Shown: in pieces, positions 48,619 through 57,904 of the stretch
Layout of the letters: every line of letters begins with the position of its first letter
Position numbering within the stretch: position 1 is the first letter of the stretch
From: Corynebacterium sp. 21KM1197
GTDB lineage: Bacteria > Actinomycetota > Actinomycetes > Mycobacteriales > Mycobacteriaceae
Reading direction: 5' to 3'
Assembly (NCBI RefSeq): GCF_033783015.1
Contig: NZ_CP123907.1
Coordinates: 1,302,001 to 1,366,000, forward strand
DNA: 64,000 nt
The notes under the pieces: generated by a model
Databases searched by the model: none
What the model saw: the letters and a program-made list of their open reading frames with translations, nothing else
What the model was told of the DNA's origin: nothing
Translations under genes and position numbers: made by a program

Positions 48619-50319
48619 CTATACCGCCAGGATCGCGCGCACGGCGTCGCGCGCCTCCGAGGCCCCCTCGGAGGCCAGGGCCGCCGCTGCGGCGGCCTCG
48701 CACTCCTCCAGGGTTACCTCCGCGAGTTGCGCGCCCACTCCCGCCACGGCTGTGGAGGCGGCAGAAAGCGAGTTCACGCCCAGGCCGGTGAGCACGCAGG
48801 CCAGGAGCGGATCGGCGGCGGCCTCGCCGCACACACCCACGGCAGTATTCGTATCGCGCCCCACCACGCAGGTGTGCTGGATAAGGCGCAGCACGGCGGG
48901 TTGCCAGGGATCGGTCAAATACGCCAACTGGGAAGAAAGGCGATCGGCAGCCATCGTGTACTGGGTGAGGTCATTGGTGCCGATGGAGACGAAGTCCAGG
49001 TGCGGCATGATCTTATCCGCCATGAGCGCGGCGGCGGGCACCTCGATCATCGCGCCCGGGGTGAGCCCGCGCTCCTTGCACAGGGAGGCAAACCACTCGG
49101 CCTCCCGCGCCGTGGAGACCATCGGCGCCATGACCCAGGTGGGGGCCTGATCGCCGCGCCCCTGCGCGGCCTGGGCGATGGCATCGAGCTGGCGGGTAAG
49201 CAGGGCCTCGTTATCCCGGGCAATGCGCAGGCCGCGCACGCCCAGGGCCGGGTTCTCCTCCTCGCTCATATTGGCGTAGGCGATGGGCTTATCCGAGCCC
49301 GCGTCCAGGGTGCGCACCACGACCTTGGACTCCGGGAAGGCGGCAAAGACCTTGCCGTACAGGGCCGCCTGCTCGTCCACCGAGGGTTCCTCCGTGGCGG
49401 AGAGGAAACTCATCTCCGTACGGTAGAGGCCAATGCCCTCCGCCTGGGTATCGGCGGCAATGCGCGCGGCGTTGGCGTCTTGGACGTTGGCGAGCAATTG
49501 CACCCGGTGCTCGTCCTTGGTGCTGGCGGGGCCCGTCCACTGGGCGATCTTGGCGGCGCGCTCCTGGGATTCCTGCACCATGCGCGCCGCCTCCTCCGGG
49601 TCCGCGCCGCTGCTCACGGTGCCCACGGAGCCGTCGATAAGCACCTTGGTGCCCGCGGCAAAGTCGCGGATCGAGGTCCCGGCGGCCACGATGCAGGGCA
49701 GATTGAGCTGGCGGGCGATGATCGCCGTGTGGCTGGTGGGCCCGCCGAGTTCCGTAACCAGTCCGCGATAATGCTCGATATCCAGGGCGGCGGTATCGGC
49801 CGGGGAAAGATCATCGGCAAAGAGAATAACCTCACCCTCGATGGCGGGCAGGCCGGGCTCCTCCTCGCCGCGCAACTGCGCGATCACGCGATCTCGAATA
49901 TCGCGCAGGTCGGTGGTGCGCTCCGCCATCACGCCGCCCGCCGCGTTGAACATGGCCACGAACTTGGCGGTGGCCTCCACCGTGGCAAAGGCGGCGTCCA
50001 TGCCCGATCGGATATTTTTACGCACGGTCTTGCGCCAACCCCGATCGCGCACCATTCCGGCGGTAGCCCCCAACACCTCGGCGGCGGGGCCCTCGGCGCT
50101 GTTAGCGCGGGCGTCGAGACGCTCCGCCACGGCGTCGGCCGCCGCGACAAACTTCTCGTACTCCGCCTCCCGTTCTTCCTCGGGAATCGTGGTGCCGCCG
50201 GTGGGAAGTTCGGGGCGGGGACGCACCCACACCACGTCCGCGTAGGCGATACCCGCAACCACGCCGGTGCCCTTTGCGGTGAGGTGAGCAGAAGCATTGT
50301 TTCCAGAGCCTTCGGTCAT
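48619..50319 (-). CDS. ptsI: PTS enzyme I, phosphoenolpyruvate-protein phosphotransferase
   Basis: 566 residues from the ATG at 50319. Takes phosphate from phosphoenolpyruvate and passes it to HPr. The phospho-histidine is H197 in GGPTSHTAIIARQ; the PEP-binding barrel shows GIGLYRTEMSFL, ENPALGVRGLRIA and the C-terminal GTNDLTQYTMAADR with the VGVCGEAAADP cysteine. No clear ribosome site; TAGAGT just upstream of the start suggests a leaderless mRNA. Diverges from fruK. A copy of the 11-base word lies at 49632. Confidence 0.97.
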   Translation of the reverse strand: MTEGSGNNASAHLTAKGTGVVAGIAYADVVWVRPRPELPTGGTTIPEEEREAEYEKFVAAADAVAERLDARANSAEGPAAEVLGATAGMVRDRGWRKTVRKNIRSGMDAAFATVEATAKFVAMFNAAGGVMAERTTDLRDIRDRVIAQLRGEEEPGLPAIEGEVILFADDLSPADTAALDIEHYRGLVTELGGPTSHTAIIARQLNLPCIVAAGTSIRDFAAGTKVLIDGSVGTVSSGADPEEAARMVQESQERAAKIAQWTGPASTKDEHRVQLLANVQDANAARIAADTQAEGIGLYRTEMSFLSATEEPSVDEQAALYGKVFAAFPESKVVVRTLDAGSDKPIAYANMSEEENPALGVRGLRIARDNEALLTRQLDAIAQAAQGRGDQAPTWVMAPMVSTAREAEWFASLCKERGLTPGAMIEVPAAALMADKIMPHLDFVSIGTNDLTQYTMAADRLSSQLAYLTDPWQPAVLRLIQHTCVVGRDTNTAVGVCGEAAADPLLACVLTGLGVNSLSAASTAVAGVGAQLAEVTLEECEAAAAAALASEGASEARDAVRAILAV

Positions 50320-50417
50320 GCGCACCACTCTAGCCGGGGTTACGGACACCACGCCACAGCAACCTGCCCGAAACTTGCCCGAGCAAACATCGCATAAGCC
50401 ACATATCTCCCCCAACC

Positions 50418-50480
50418 AGACATAAGACCTCTTGACTTTTCGGGCACCAAGCGAAAGGATTAAGACATAATCAGACATCA
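50418..50480. promoter_or_regulatory. AGACATAA repeats in the ptsI-fruK spacer
   Basis: Three similar octamers, AGACATAA at 50418-50425 and 50463-50470 and AGACATCA at 50473-50480, lie in the divergent spacer between PTS genes. Direct repeats of this type are typical operators of DeoR-family regulators, and the DeoR protein SugR is encoded 2 kb away. The assignment of SugR to these repeats is inference. Confidence 0.5.
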
Positions 50481-50534
50481 ATAGTGACGTTCATCTCCCA
50501 ATGGCCCGGCCCAACGATAGACCCAAGGAACCCC

Positions 50535-51512
50535 GTGATACTCACGCTCACCCCCAACCCCAGCGTCGATGCCACCCTGACGCTCCCCGAACCCCTCTCC
50601 CCCGGCTCCGTTCACCGGCTCAGCGCCCTCGATCACGTAGCCGGCGGCAAGGGCGTCAATGTGGCCCACGCCATCCACCTCGCGCAGCGGCCCACCCTCG
50701 CTCTCTTTCCGGCGGCAAGCACCGATCCTTTCGTCGAACTCGCCACTCAGGAGTCCATTCCGCACCTCGCCATTGCCATGCAGGAGCGGGTGCGCACCAA
50801 TACCACCATCACCCAGCCCGATGGCACCACCACCAAGCTCAACGGCCCCGGCCCGCTCATCAGCGCGGAGGTGCGCGATCTCCTGCTCGATACCCTCGTG
50901 CGCACCGCCCGGCAGCACAACGCCGCGTGGATCGCTCTTTCCGGCTCCCTGCCCCCGGGTCTGCCCACCGGCTGGTACGGGGAACTGGTGGCCCACCTGC
51001 GCGCGGAGGTTCCCGGGGCCCGCGTGGCCGTGGATACCTCGGACGCCGCCATGATCGCCCTGGGAGAAAGCTTTGAGCGCGCCGCTCCCCACCTCATCAA
51101 GCCCAATGGGCTGGAATTGGGGCAGTTGGTGGGCTGCGATGGCCTGCACCTGGAGCACCAGGCCGAGGCCGGAGACTATCTGCCCGTGGTGGAGGCCGCC
51201 CGTTCCATCGTGGCGCGCGGGGTGGAGTCCGTGCTGGTCACCCTGGGCGGCGCCGGTGCCGTCCTCGTCACCGCCCAGGGCGCGTGGAAGGCCACGCCCC
51301 CGCCCACCACGGTGGTATCCACCGTGGGCGCCGGGGATAGTTCCCTGGCCGGCTATCTCCTGGCCGCCACGAACGGGAACGCTCCCGAGCAGTGCCTGCG
51401 CCAGGCCGTGGCCTACGGCAGCGCCGCCGCAGCCCTACCCGGCACTACCCTGCCCCGCCCCGAGCAGGTAGACATGGAAAAGACTCAGATTAGCGCCATC
51501 GACCACGCTTGA
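50535..51512 (+). CDS. fruK: 1-phosphofructokinase (PfkB family)
   Basis: 325 residues from the GTG at 50535 behind AAGGA. PfkB signatures are VAGGKGVNVAHAI (substrate end) and the C-terminal STVGAGDSSLAGYLLA with the catalytic aspartate. Phosphorylates fructose-1-phosphate made by the PtsF transporter. Followed by ptsF after 49 bases. In C. glutamicum this operon begins with fruR, which is absent here. Confidence 0.93.
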   Translation: MILTLTPNPSVDATLTLPEPLSPGSVHRLSALDHVAGGKGVNVAHAIHLAQRPTLALFPAASTDPFVELATQESIPHLAIAMQERVRTNTTITQPDGTTTKLNGPGPLISAEVRDLLLDTLVRTARQHNAAWIALSGSLPPGLPTGWYGELVAHLRAEVPGARVAVDTSDAAMIALGESFERAAPHLIKPNGLELGQLVGCDGLHLEHQAEAGDYLPVVEAARSIVARGVESVLVTLGGAGAVLVTAQGAWKATPPPTTVVSTVGAGDSSLAGYLLAATNGNAPEQCLRQAVAYGSAAAALPGTTLPRPEQVDMEKTQISAIDHA

Positions 51513-51561
51513 GCCGCGCTGGAAAGCAGCACTCGGTATAGCAAGAAAGAAAGGAAAACCG

Positions 51562-53661
51562 ATGTCCTCTCCCATCATCACCGCCGACCTCGTCGGCCTC
51601 GACGTGGATTACGGCGGTGAACCCGCCGCCGTCATCGAAAACCTGGCGGGGCTCGTGGCCGCCGCCGGGCGGGCTACCGACGCCGCCCTGCTCGCCAGCG
51701 ACGCCCGCGCCCGCGAGGAGAAATCCGGCACGGGCGTTCCCGGCGGCGTGGCCATTCCGCACTGCCGCTCCGCAGCGGTCACCGAACCCACCCTCGCCTT
51801 TGCTCGCCTCCGCCGCCCGGTGGACTTCTCCGGCCCGGACGGGGATGCCTCCCTGGTGTTCCTCATCGCCGCCCCGGAGGGCGGGGGCAAGGAACACCTC
51901 AAGATCCTCTCCAAGCTCGCCCGAGCCCTGGTGCGCAAGGACTTCCTGGAGGGGCTGCGCGGGGCCACCACTCCCGAGGAGATCGTGGAACTGGTCACCG
52001 GCGTGGTCAATGCCGCGCCGAAGAAAAAGAAGCCCGCCCCGGAGGCTACCCCCGCAGCCGAGGCAACCGCCGCTGCCAATAAGGCCGATGAGGAGGCCAA
52101 GGTCACCCGCGTGGTGGCCATCACCGCCTGCCCCACCGGCATCGCGCACACCTACATGGCGGCCGACGCCCTCACCCAGACCGCCGAGGCCCGCCCGGAC
52201 ATCGAGTTCGCCGTGGAACCCCAGGGCTCCTCCGCCGTCACCCCGCTGCCCGCCGCCACCATCGAGGCGGCCGACGCCGTTATCTTTGCCACCGACGTCG
52301 GTGTCAAGGACCGCGAGCGCTTTGCGGGCAAACCGGTGATTGAGTCCGGCGTAAAGCGCGCGATCAACGAGCCGGGCACCATGCTCGACGAGGCGGTGGC
52401 CGCCGCGGCGAATCCCCGCGCGCGGCGAGTGGCCGGAGGCGAAGCGCCTGCAAGCGACTCCGAAGCCCCGGTGGAGGGCTCGGGCCTGAGCTGGGGCAAG
52501 CGCATCCAGCAGGCCGTGATGACCGGCGTTTCCTACATGGTGCCCTTCGTGGCCGCCGGTGGGCTGCTGCTGGCGCTGGGGTACCTGCTTGGCGGCCGCC
52601 AGGTGGGCGATTACTGGCAGGTGCTGGTCACCCACTATTCCCTGAGCAACCTGCCCGAGGACGTCGCCGTGATCGGCGGACAGTTGGTGGCCTTTGACCG
52701 CTCAGGCCTAGGGCTTTACCTGGCGGCCATCCTCTTTGCCACCGGCCAGGCGGCAATGAGCTTCGTGGTGGCCGCACTGTCCGGTTACATCGCCTACGCC
52801 CTGGCCAATCGCCCCGGTATCGCCCCCGGCTTTGTGGGCGGCGCGCTGTCCGTGATGCTTGGCGCGGGCTTCATCGGTGGCCTGGTCACGGGTATCCTCG
52901 CCGGATTCATCGCCATGTGGCTCGGCTCCTTGAAGGTGCCGCGTTGGGTGGCCTCGCTCATGCCGGTGGTGATTATTCCGCTGCTGACCTCCATGATCGT
53001 GGGCCTGGCGATGTTCCTGGTGCTGGGCAAGCCCCTGGAGGCCGTCATGACCGGCTTGCAGAACTGGCTGAACTCCATGTCCGGTTCCTCCGCCGTGCTG
53101 CTCGGCGTGATCCTTGGCCTGATGATGTGCTTTGACCTCGGCGGCCCGGTGAACAAGGCGGCCTACCTCTTTGCCACCGCAGGCCTTTCCACCGGCGACG
53201 ATTCCTCCATGAAGATCATGGCCGCCGTGATGGCCGCCGGCATGGTGCCGCCCATCGCGCTTTCCCTGGCCACCTTTATCCGCGGTCGCCTATTTACCCC
53301 CGCCGAGCGGGAAAACGGCAAGTCCTCCTGGCTGCTGGGACTCTCCTTCGTCTCCGAGGGCGCGATCCCCTTCGCCGCCGCCGATCCGCTGCGCGTGATC
53401 CCCTCCATGATGGCCGGTGGCGCGGTCACCGGCGCGCTGAGCATGGCCCTCGGCGTGACCGCCAGCGCCCCGCACGGCGGTATCTTTGTGCTTCCGGTTA
53501 TCTCCCCGGCCCTGGCCTGGGTGCTTTCCCTGGCCGCCGGTATCGCGGTGTCCACCCTGGCGGTACTCGCCCTGAAGCAACTGTGGCCCAACAAGGCCGT
53601 GCAGGCGGCCACCACGGAAGCATCCGAGGCGCCAGCGGCAGCAGCCGCGCCCTCCGCGTAG
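51562..53661 (+). CDS. ptsF: Fructose PTS enzyme IIABC
   Basis: 699 residues. EIIA domain with phospho-histidine H67 (GGVAIPHCRS), a Lys/Pro/Ala linker, EIIB domain with phospho-cysteine C190 (ITACPTGIAHTYMAADAL), a second linker, then the polytopic EIIC channel from about residue 310 (GVSYMVPFVAAGGLLLALGY) including the conserved GGPVNKAAY block. Takes up fructose as fructose-1-phosphate. Acts with PtsI and HPr, both encoded here. Confidence 0.97.
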   Translation: MSSPIITADLVGLDVDYGGEPAAVIENLAGLVAAAGRATDAALLASDARAREEKSGTGVPGGVAIPHCRSAAVTEPTLAFARLRRPVDFSGPDGDASLVFLIAAPEGGGKEHLKILSKLARALVRKDFLEGLRGATTPEEIVELVTGVVNAAPKKKKPAPEATPAAEATAAANKADEEAKVTRVVAITACPTGIAHTYMAADALTQTAEARPDIEFAVEPQGSSAVTPLPAATIEAADAVIFATDVGVKDRERFAGKPVIESGVKRAINEPGTMLDEAVAAAANPRARRVAGGEAPASDSEAPVEGSGLSWGKRIQQAVMTGVSYMVPFVAAGGLLLALGYLLGGRQVGDYWQVLVTHYSLSNLPEDVAVIGGQLVAFDRSGLGLYLAAILFATGQAAMSFVVAALSGYIAYALANRPGIAPGFVGGALSVMLGAGFIGGLVTGILAGFIAMWLGSLKVPRWVASLMPVVIIPLLTSMIVGLAMFLVLGKPLEAVMTGLQNWLNSMSGSSAVLLGVILGLMMCFDLGGPVNKAAYLFATAGLSTGDDSSMKIMAAVMAAGMVPPIALSLATFIRGRLFTPAERENGKSSWLLGLSFVSEGAIPFAAADPLRVIPSMMAGGAVTGALSMALGVTASAPHGGIFVLPVISPALAWVLSLAAGIAVSTLAVLALKQLWPNKAVQAATTEASEAPAAAAAPSA

Positions 53662-53768
53662 AACGCCCCCTGGCTTTCCGACGAGGACAGCCGGGGAATA
53701 GGCCGCGAACCTGGCACCGCCGCCTCAGCGCGCCTAAAATACAAGATCGAGCATTTTTACTATTCCCA

Positions 53769-53785
53769 CCACGCCACCGGCGTGG
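53769..53785 (+). promoter_or_regulatory. Hairpin just before the ptsH ribosome site
   Basis: CCACGCC-ACC-GGCGTGG is a perfect 7-bp stem with a 3-base loop ending 5 bases before AAAGGA of ptsH. TAAAAT near 53736 is a likely -10 box, so the mRNA would begin with this hairpin, which may raise transcript stability or separate ptsH expression from ptsF. Confidence 0.5.
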
Positions 53786-53799
53786 AAGAAAGGACAATC

Positions 53800-54069
53800 A
53801 TGGCCTCTAAGACCGTCACCGTTGGTTCCGCTGTGGGTCTGCACGCCCGCCCGGCCTCCATCATTGCCGATGCCGCTGGCGATTACGACGAGGACATCTT
53901 CCTCACCCTGGTGGGCGGCGACGAGGACGACGAGACCGACGCCGCCTCCTCCCTGATGATTATGGCCCTGGGCGCGGAAAAGGGCGATCAGGTGACCGTG
54001 ACCTCGGAGAACGCCGAGGCCGTGGAGAAGATCGCGGCCCTCATCGAGAAGGACCTGGATTCCGAGTAA
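53800..54069 (+). CDS. ptsH: Phosphocarrier protein HPr
   Basis: 89 residues from the ATG at 53800. The phospho-histidine is H15 in GLHARPAS. The protein is strongly acidic (VGGDEDDETDAASS). The region of the regulatory serine of Firmicutes HPr reads AASSLMIMALGAEKGDQV. Moves phosphate from enzyme I to PtsF and other EII proteins. Confidence 0.97.
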   Translation: MASKTVTVGSAVGLHARPASIIADAAGDYDEDIFLTLVGGDEDDETDAASSLMIMALGAEKGDQVTVTSENAEAVEKIAALIEKDLDSE

Positions 54070-54110
54070 TCCCCCTCTGCTCCTGGCATAAAGCTAGGGG
54101 AAAGAACAAG

Positions 54111-54147
54111 CGCCCGTCGGCGGTGAATACCGGCCACGGGCGTTTTT
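54111..54147. terminator. Terminator after ptsH
   Basis: CGCCCGT and ACGGGCG frame an 18-base loop and are followed by TTTTT, 41 bases after the ptsH stop. It also faces the convergent uracil permease gene. Confidence 0.85.
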
Positions 54148-54169
54148 CGAGTTCTCGGCTATTTTCCGG

Positions 54170-55456
54170 CTAGTTTCTAGCCGCCGCACCGCTTCCGTCG
54201 CCCTCGCCCACGCGACGATACAGCCACATCAGCACCGGGTACCCCACCATGATTCCGGCCGAACCCCAGGCGATACCTTCCAGTTCCACCGGGCCCACGT
54301 GCAGGGTGAGGTTGCCGACCCCCGCCACCAGGGCCACCGCCGCAGCGGTGAGATTCACCGGGTGGTTGAAGTTCACCTTATTGTCCTGCCAGATCCGCAC
54401 GCCCAGCATGCCGATCAGCCCGTAGAGCACCAGGGTTGCCCCGCCCAGGACCCCGGCGGGGATACTGAAGATCAGCGCGCCAAACTTAGGAATGAAGGCC
54501 AACGCCACGGCCGTGAGCGCCGCCACCCAGTAGGCCGCGGTGGAATACACCCTGGTGGCGGCCATCACGCCCACGTTTTCCGCGTAGGTGGTGGTGCCCG
54601 AGCCGCCGAAGCCCCCGGCGAGGGTGGTGGCGAGGCCGTCGGCAAGCAGGGCGTCCCCGGCGCGATCGTCGAGGTTGCGTCCCGTCATGGCGGAGACGGC
54701 CTTGACGTGGCCCACGTTCTCCGCGATGAGGACGATCACCACCGGCAGGGTCACCAGGATCGCGGAGAGCCTAAATTCCGGGGTATGAAACTGCGGCACG
54801 CCCACCCAGGCGGCCTGCGCAATAGCCTCGCGCGCTCCCTCGGTGAGGTTGCCTGTGATGGCGGCAAAGATCCAACCGATGAGCACCCCACCGAGGATTC
54901 CCAGGCGCGCCACCATGCCCCGGCCCGCCACGGTGAGCAGCAGAATGCTCACCAGGGTCACGGCGGCCACGAGCGGCTGGGACTCAAAGTTGCGCGCGGC
55001 GGTGGGCGCGAGGTTCAGGCCGATGAGCGCCACAATCGCTCCGGTGACGGCGGGCGGCATGGCGGCGTCGAGCACGCCGCGCCCGGCGGCCTTGACCACC
55101 AGCCCCACCACCACGAGCGCCAGACCCGCCACCACCACGCCGCCGAGTTGCACCGAGATTCCCTCGCCCTGGGTGGCCGCCAGCGGGGCGATGAAAGCAA
55201 AGGAACTGCCCAGATAACTGGGCAGCCGATTGGCGGTGATGAGGAGAAAGAGCATGGTGCCCAGCCCGGAAAAGAGCAGGGTGGTGTTCACGGGGAAGCC
55301 CGTGAGGGTGGGCACCAGCAGGGTGGCCCCGAACATGGCGATGACGTGCTGCATGCCTATGCCGATGGTGCGCGGCCAATCCAGGCGTTCCTCGGGCGCC
55401 ACCACCTGCCCGGGGAGAATCTTCTTGCCGTCGCCGTGGACGGCCCACCTCATCAC
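54170..55456 (-). CDS. uraA: NCS2-family uracil permease
   Basis: 428 residues, about 14 membrane segments. Family landmarks are the N-terminal GIGMQHVIAMFGATLLVP, the substrate/proton segment LIAENVGHVKAVSAMTGRN with the conserved glutamate, GGFGGSGTTTYAENVGVMA, and PAGVLGGATLVLYGLIG. The pattern fits uracil rather than xanthine carriers. Single gene; ATG at 55456 or 55453. An 11-base word copy lies at 54637. Confidence 0.92.
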   Translation of the reverse strand: MMRWAVHGDGKKILPGQVVAPEERLDWPRTIGIGMQHVIAMFGATLLVPTLTGFPVNTTLLFSGLGTMLFLLITANRLPSYLGSSFAFIAPLAATQGEGISVQLGGVVVAGLALVVVGLVVKAAGRGVLDAAMPPAVTGAIVALIGLNLAPTAARNFESQPLVAAVTLVSILLLTVAGRGMVARLGILGGVLIGWIFAAITGNLTEGAREAIAQAAWVGVPQFHTPEFRLSAILVTLPVVIVLIAENVGHVKAVSAMTGRNLDDRAGDALLADGLATTLAGGFGGSGTTTYAENVGVMAATRVYSTAAYWVAALTAVALAFIPKFGALIFSIPAGVLGGATLVLYGLIGMLGVRIWQDNKVNFNHPVNLTAAAVALVAGVGNLTLHVGPVELEGIAWGSAGIMVGYPVLMWLYRRVGEGDGSGAAARN

Positions 55457-55585
55457 GGTTGTTCCTTAACGGAGAGCATGAGCGGAACCTATCTGCCAGA
55501 AATGCTGTACGTAGGGATTATACGAGGCTTAAGCCCCGGAATAATTCACCTCAGCGACTGTTCCTGCGCCGACCGTTCTACGCGT

Positions 55586-57106
55586 CTACCCCTCGGAGGC
55601 ACCCTCCACCGCGAACTCCCCCAGTTCCTCGGCCAGGCGGCGCGGCAGGCGCACGTCGATCCGGGTGCCGGTATCCGTGTATTGCTCGTCAAGCACCGTG
55701 CCAAACTCGTGTACTCGGGAGACCACCTCGCCCCGGGTAAAGGGGATCTCCAAGATCACGTGCTTATCCAGGGTGTTAAGGAAGAGTTCGATGCGCGATT
55801 CCAGCTCGCCTATCCCCTCCCCGGTGGCGGCGGAGACGAACACTACGTCCTCGATCACGTGCCGCAGCTCCGCCAGCGCCAGGGGGTCCGCGATGTCCGT
55901 CTTGTTCACCACGATCACCTCGGGCGGGGCCTGCGCCCCGGTTTCCCGCACGATGTCCGCGATCACGTGATTGACGGCCTGGATCTGCTTGAGGGGAAAG
56001 GGATCGGAGCCGTCCACCACGTGCAGCATGAGGTCTGCCTCTAGCACCTCCTCCAGGGTGGATTTGAAGGCCTCCACCAATTGCGTGGGCAGGTGCCGCA
56101 CGAAGCCCACGGTGTCGGTGAAGATGATGGAGCGGCCGTCGGCCAGTTGCGCCTTGCGGGTGGTGGGGTCCAGGGTGGCAAAAAGCGCGTCCTCCACCAG
56201 CACGCCCGCGCCGGTGAGCGCGTTGATGAGGGAGGACTTTCCGGCGTTGGTGTACCCCGCGATGGCGATCTTCGGCGTGAGCGAGGCGCTGCGGCGCGAG
56301 CGCTTGACCTCGCGCGAGGTTTTCATCGCCGCGAGTTCCTTGCGCAGGCGCGCCATGTCCGCGCGCAGGCGGCGTCGATCCGCCTCGATCTTGGTTTCAC
56401 CGGGGCCGCGCAGGCCCACGCCGCCGTTGGACCCGGCGCGCCCGCCCGCCTGGCGGGAGAGGTTGCCACCCCAACCGCGCACGCGGGTGATGAGGTATTC
56501 CATCTGTGCCAGGGATACCTGCGCCTTGCCTTCCTTGGACTTGGCGTGCTGGGCAAAGATGTCCAGGATCAGCATGGTGCGGTCGATGACCTTGGTGTTC
56601 AGGGCGTTTTCCAGGGCCACGAGCTGCCCCGGATTGAGTTCACCATCGCAGATCACGGTGTCCGCCCCGGTGGCGGCCACAATATCGCGCAGTTCCTCCA
56701 CCTTGCCGGAGCCCACGTAGGTGCCGGAATCCGGCTTATCGCGGCGCTGATAGAGCATGTCCACCACCTCGGCGCCGGCGGTTTCCGCGAGCGCCGCCAG
56801 CTCGTTCATGGTGGCCTCCACCTCCGCGAGGGTGCCCTGCGTCCACACCCCCACCAGGATCACCCGTTCCAGGCGCAGTTTGCGGTACTCCACCTCGTAG
56901 CCATCGGCCTGTTCCTCGGCGTGAATGGTGGTCTGGCGGTTCACCCGGCGCAGGGAGTTGCGCTCGGAGAGGTCAAGGTCACCCACCGTGGGTTCATCGG
57001 TGCTTACCGACGCCCCCTCCGGGGTCACGCTACCGCGAAAGGCCTGGGCCAGGAGTTCCTCGTGGGACTCGGGGCAAGAATCGGTGGAATCCATTGGGTT
57101 GTTCAT
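55586..57106 (-). CDS. hflX: Ribosome-associated GTPase HflX
   Basis: 506 residues from the ATG at 57106. N-terminal HflX domain (ERVILVGVWTQG; DTVICDGELNPGQLVALENAL; DRTMLILDIFAQHAKSKEGKAQVSLAQMEYL), a glycine-rich loop (GGRAGSNGGVGLRGPGETKIE), then the GTPase with G1 GYTNAGKSS, G3 DTVGF and G4 NKTD. Splits or rescues stalled 70S ribosomes under stress. The first ~60 residues are acidic and poorly conserved. Confidence 0.95.
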   Translation of the reverse strand: MNNPMDSTDSCPESHEELLAQAFRGSVTPEGASVSTDEPTVGDLDLSERNSLRRVNRQTTIHAEEQADGYEVEYRKLRLERVILVGVWTQGTLAEVEATMNELAALAETAGAEVVDMLYQRRDKPDSGTYVGSGKVEELRDIVAATGADTVICDGELNPGQLVALENALNTKVIDRTMLILDIFAQHAKSKEGKAQVSLAQMEYLITRVRGWGGNLSRQAGGRAGSNGGVGLRGPGETKIEADRRRLRADMARLRKELAAMKTSREVKRSRRSASLTPKIAIAGYTNAGKSSLINALTGAGVLVEDALFATLDPTTRKAQLADGRSIIFTDTVGFVRHLPTQLVEAFKSTLEEVLEADLMLHVVDGSDPFPLKQIQAVNHVIADIVRETGAQAPPEVIVVNKTDIADPLALAELRHVIEDVVFVSAATGEGIGELESRIELFLNTLDKHVILEIPFTRGEVVSRVHEFGTVLDEQYTDTGTRIDVRLPRRLAEELGEFAVEGASEG

Positions 57107-57153
57107 CGCCGCCCATTGTCCCACACTCCGGGAGGGGGACTAGAGTTTGTGCC

Positions 57154-57900
57154 ATGAGCACGGATCTCAAAAGCATCGGCCTGGGTTTTTCAACGTGGCA
57201 GGACGCGGTGGAGGCGGCCATCGCCTCCAATGCGCTCTCGGTAACCGGGGAGGTGCGCGGGGGCCAATTGATTCAGTTCGCGGATCGCTCCGGGGCCCAG
57301 ATCAATATCCTCGCGGTGGAGCCCTTTGCCACCTTCGCGGGCTTTGAGTCCGTCACCCAGACCTACGCCCACGTGGACATGCTGACGGACGTGGTGGCGC
57401 TCTGCGAGATCGTCGATCCGCTGGGCAACGCCCTGACCACCGTCACCTGCAACCTCGCCCAGGGGCCGCTGCTGGCAGAAGATGGCCAGCAGCAGTTCCA
57501 GCCGCTCGCCGTGACCGCCCTGGGCATTGATACCACCGTGTACCCCTCAGCGGTGGAGTATGAGAACGCCACCGGCAACGTCCTGGGCATGATCCTCTCC
57601 GAAGGGGCACAAAGCGTGGCCGCGGGCACCGGCACCACGGCTCCCGACGCCTCCGCGGAGTTCTCCGCGCGGGTACTAGAGGCGGAATACCGCACGGCGG
57701 AACTCACCGGGCAGCGCTTTATCCACGCCACTGTGGACGGCCCCTTCCCCTTTGACGTCTGCCTACCGGACGCCCCCGAGTTGCCCCAACGCGATGAGGT
57801 CATCGCCGGGACGATCATGCTGGTGGCCTCCATCAAAGCCCCCATCGGCGGGGGTTGCTGCGGCGGGGGCGGGGGCTCCTGCGGCTGCGGCGGCCACTAA
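57154..57900 (+). CDS. Protein of unknown function with a Cys/Gly/His tail
   Basis: 248 residues from the ATG at 57154. I recognise no domain. The body is soluble, without signal peptide or membrane helix, rich in short beta-type segments (GGQLIQFADRSGAQINILAVEPFATFAGFE). The last 17 residues are almost only glycine with four cysteines and a terminal histidine (GGGCCGGGGGSCGCGGH), a likely metal- or cluster-binding or thiol tail. Lies alone on the plus strand between divergent hflX and convergent dapF (4-base gap). Codon use is normal for the genome, so it is a resident gene. Confidence 0.8.
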   Translation: MSTDLKSIGLGFSTWQDAVEAAIASNALSVTGEVRGGQLIQFADRSGAQINILAVEPFATFAGFESVTQTYAHVDMLTDVVALCEIVDPLGNALTTVTCNLAQGPLLAEDGQQQFQPLAVTALGIDTTVYPSAVEYENATGNVLGMILSEGAQSVAAGTGTTAPDASAEFSARVLEAEYRTAELTGQRFIHATVDGPFPFDVCLPDAPELPQRDEVIAGTIMLVASIKAPIGGGCCGGGGGSCGCGGH

Positions 57901-57904
57901 CCGC

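Noticed and set aside
48574..50397. 607-codon open frame opposite ptsI
   Set aside because: Antisense shadow of ptsI, with glycine/histidine-rich composition typical of such shadows.
54299..56044. 581-codon open frame opposite uraA and hflX
   Set aside because: It crosses two real genes and their spacer, and reads as low-complexity His/Gly/Gln sequence.
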